NCBI GenBank assembly: GCA_905234625.1
Contig: CAJOIC010000016.1
Span: forward strand, 1-54,713
Length of the DNA: 54,713 bases
From: an uncultured Oscillospiraceae bacterium
GTDB lineage: Bacteria > Bacillota > Clostridia > Oscillospirales > Oscillospiraceae
Direction: 5' to 3'
In this document: positions 54,583 through 54,713 of the stretch, one piece after another
Position numbering within the stretch: position 1 is the stretch's first letter
Layout of the letters: every line of letters starts with the position of its first letter
The notes under the pieces: model-generated
Seen by the model: the letters and a program-made list of their open reading frames with translations, nothing else
The model's database searches: none
Told to the model about the DNA's origin: nothing
Position numbers and translations under genes: made by a program

Positions 54583-54612
54583 ACCGCCCCGGAGCGTTTG
54601 CTCTGGGGCGGT
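54583..54612 (+). terminator. Terminator of the BMP ABC operon
   Basis: ACCGCCCCGGAGC / GCTCTGGGGCGGT with a four-base loop and one mismatch, followed by CGTTTTTG. Confidence 0.88.
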
Positions 54613-54631
54613 CGTTTTTGTAGTACGAAAA

Positions 54632-54713
54632 CCCCGCGCTAGGCGCGGGTGGTTCGGAAGCGCTTATAGCTATGAGACAGGACAAAAAAACTCCTTTTGA
54701 TGTAAGATAGAGG
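54632..54713 (+). mobile_element. Possible left end of an IS200/IS605-like element
   Basis: A perfect seven-base-pair hairpin CCCGCGC/GCGCGGG with a TAG loop (54633-54649) is followed by GGTTCGGAAG and, at 54672, an ATG that begins MRQDKKTPFDVR and then stops. IS200/IS605 elements have subterminal hairpins and no terminal repeats. The sequence ends before any transposase could be recognised, so this is a weak call. Confidence 0.25.

Overview
The window looks like chromosome from a high-GC, Gram-positive anaerobe of the Clostridia, most likely a gut Oscillospiraceae-type bacterium. This is inferred from several things seen in the sequence: an hrcA-grpE-dnaK operon under a CIRCE operator, a dgt-dnaG-rpoD block, a complete rnfCDGEAB operon, lipoprotein solute-binding proteins, strong AGGAGG ribosome sites, near-consensus sigma-A promoters, and no outer-membrane genes. 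Almost all of it is ordinary, dense coding sequence. No tRNA, rRNA, CRISPR array or intact mobile element was seen.

Layout. 1-2060: heat-shock operon (minus strand; dnaK runs off the edge). 2097-6270: a sugar-type ABC importer (binding lipoprotein, double ATPase, permease). 6317-10601: rpoD, dnaG, dgt. 10623-14826: a histidine phosphatase/GNAT fusion, a CsaB-like pyruvyl transferase, a palindromic repeat, a nitrilase-family amidase and a small membrane protein. 14831-19293: a GHKL/LytTR two-component pair divergent from a secreted tannase-like esterase. 19351-25823: a ketopantoate-reductase-like gene, then a GH2 glycosidase / GT28-like glycosyltransferase / GPH symporter operon. 25932-29550: M32 carboxypeptidase, D-2-hydroxyacid dehydrogenase, PfkB kinase. 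29584-33909: GT39-type glycosyltransferase, PHP phosphatase, RpiB and a membrane-anchored glycosidase-like protein. 33921-36452: pheA with a Phe-rich leader peptide and terminator (attenuator), then pfkA. 36513-41809: rnf operon. 42006-45466: feo iron-uptake operon. 45467-47036: a structured gene-free stretch, tdk and udk. 47096-54612: a BMP-family (nucleoside-type) ABC importer whose lipoprotein gene is separated from its ATPase and permeases by an oppositely oriented SUV3-like RNA helicase. The last 90 bases hold a hairpin that may start an IS200-like element.

Together the genes describe a fermentative anaerobe that imports sugars and nucleosides, salvages thymidine and uridine, takes up ferrous iron, and couples ferredoxin oxidation to an ion gradient through Rnf. 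The clearest regulatory discovery is the phenylalanine attenuator in front of pheA: promoter, a 17-residue leader peptide with six Phe codons, and an intrinsic terminator just before the gene. The least explained set of genes is the glycosidase/glycosyltransferase/symporter operon. Several intergenic spaces carry perfect or nested palindromes that look like dispersed repeats rather than terminators.
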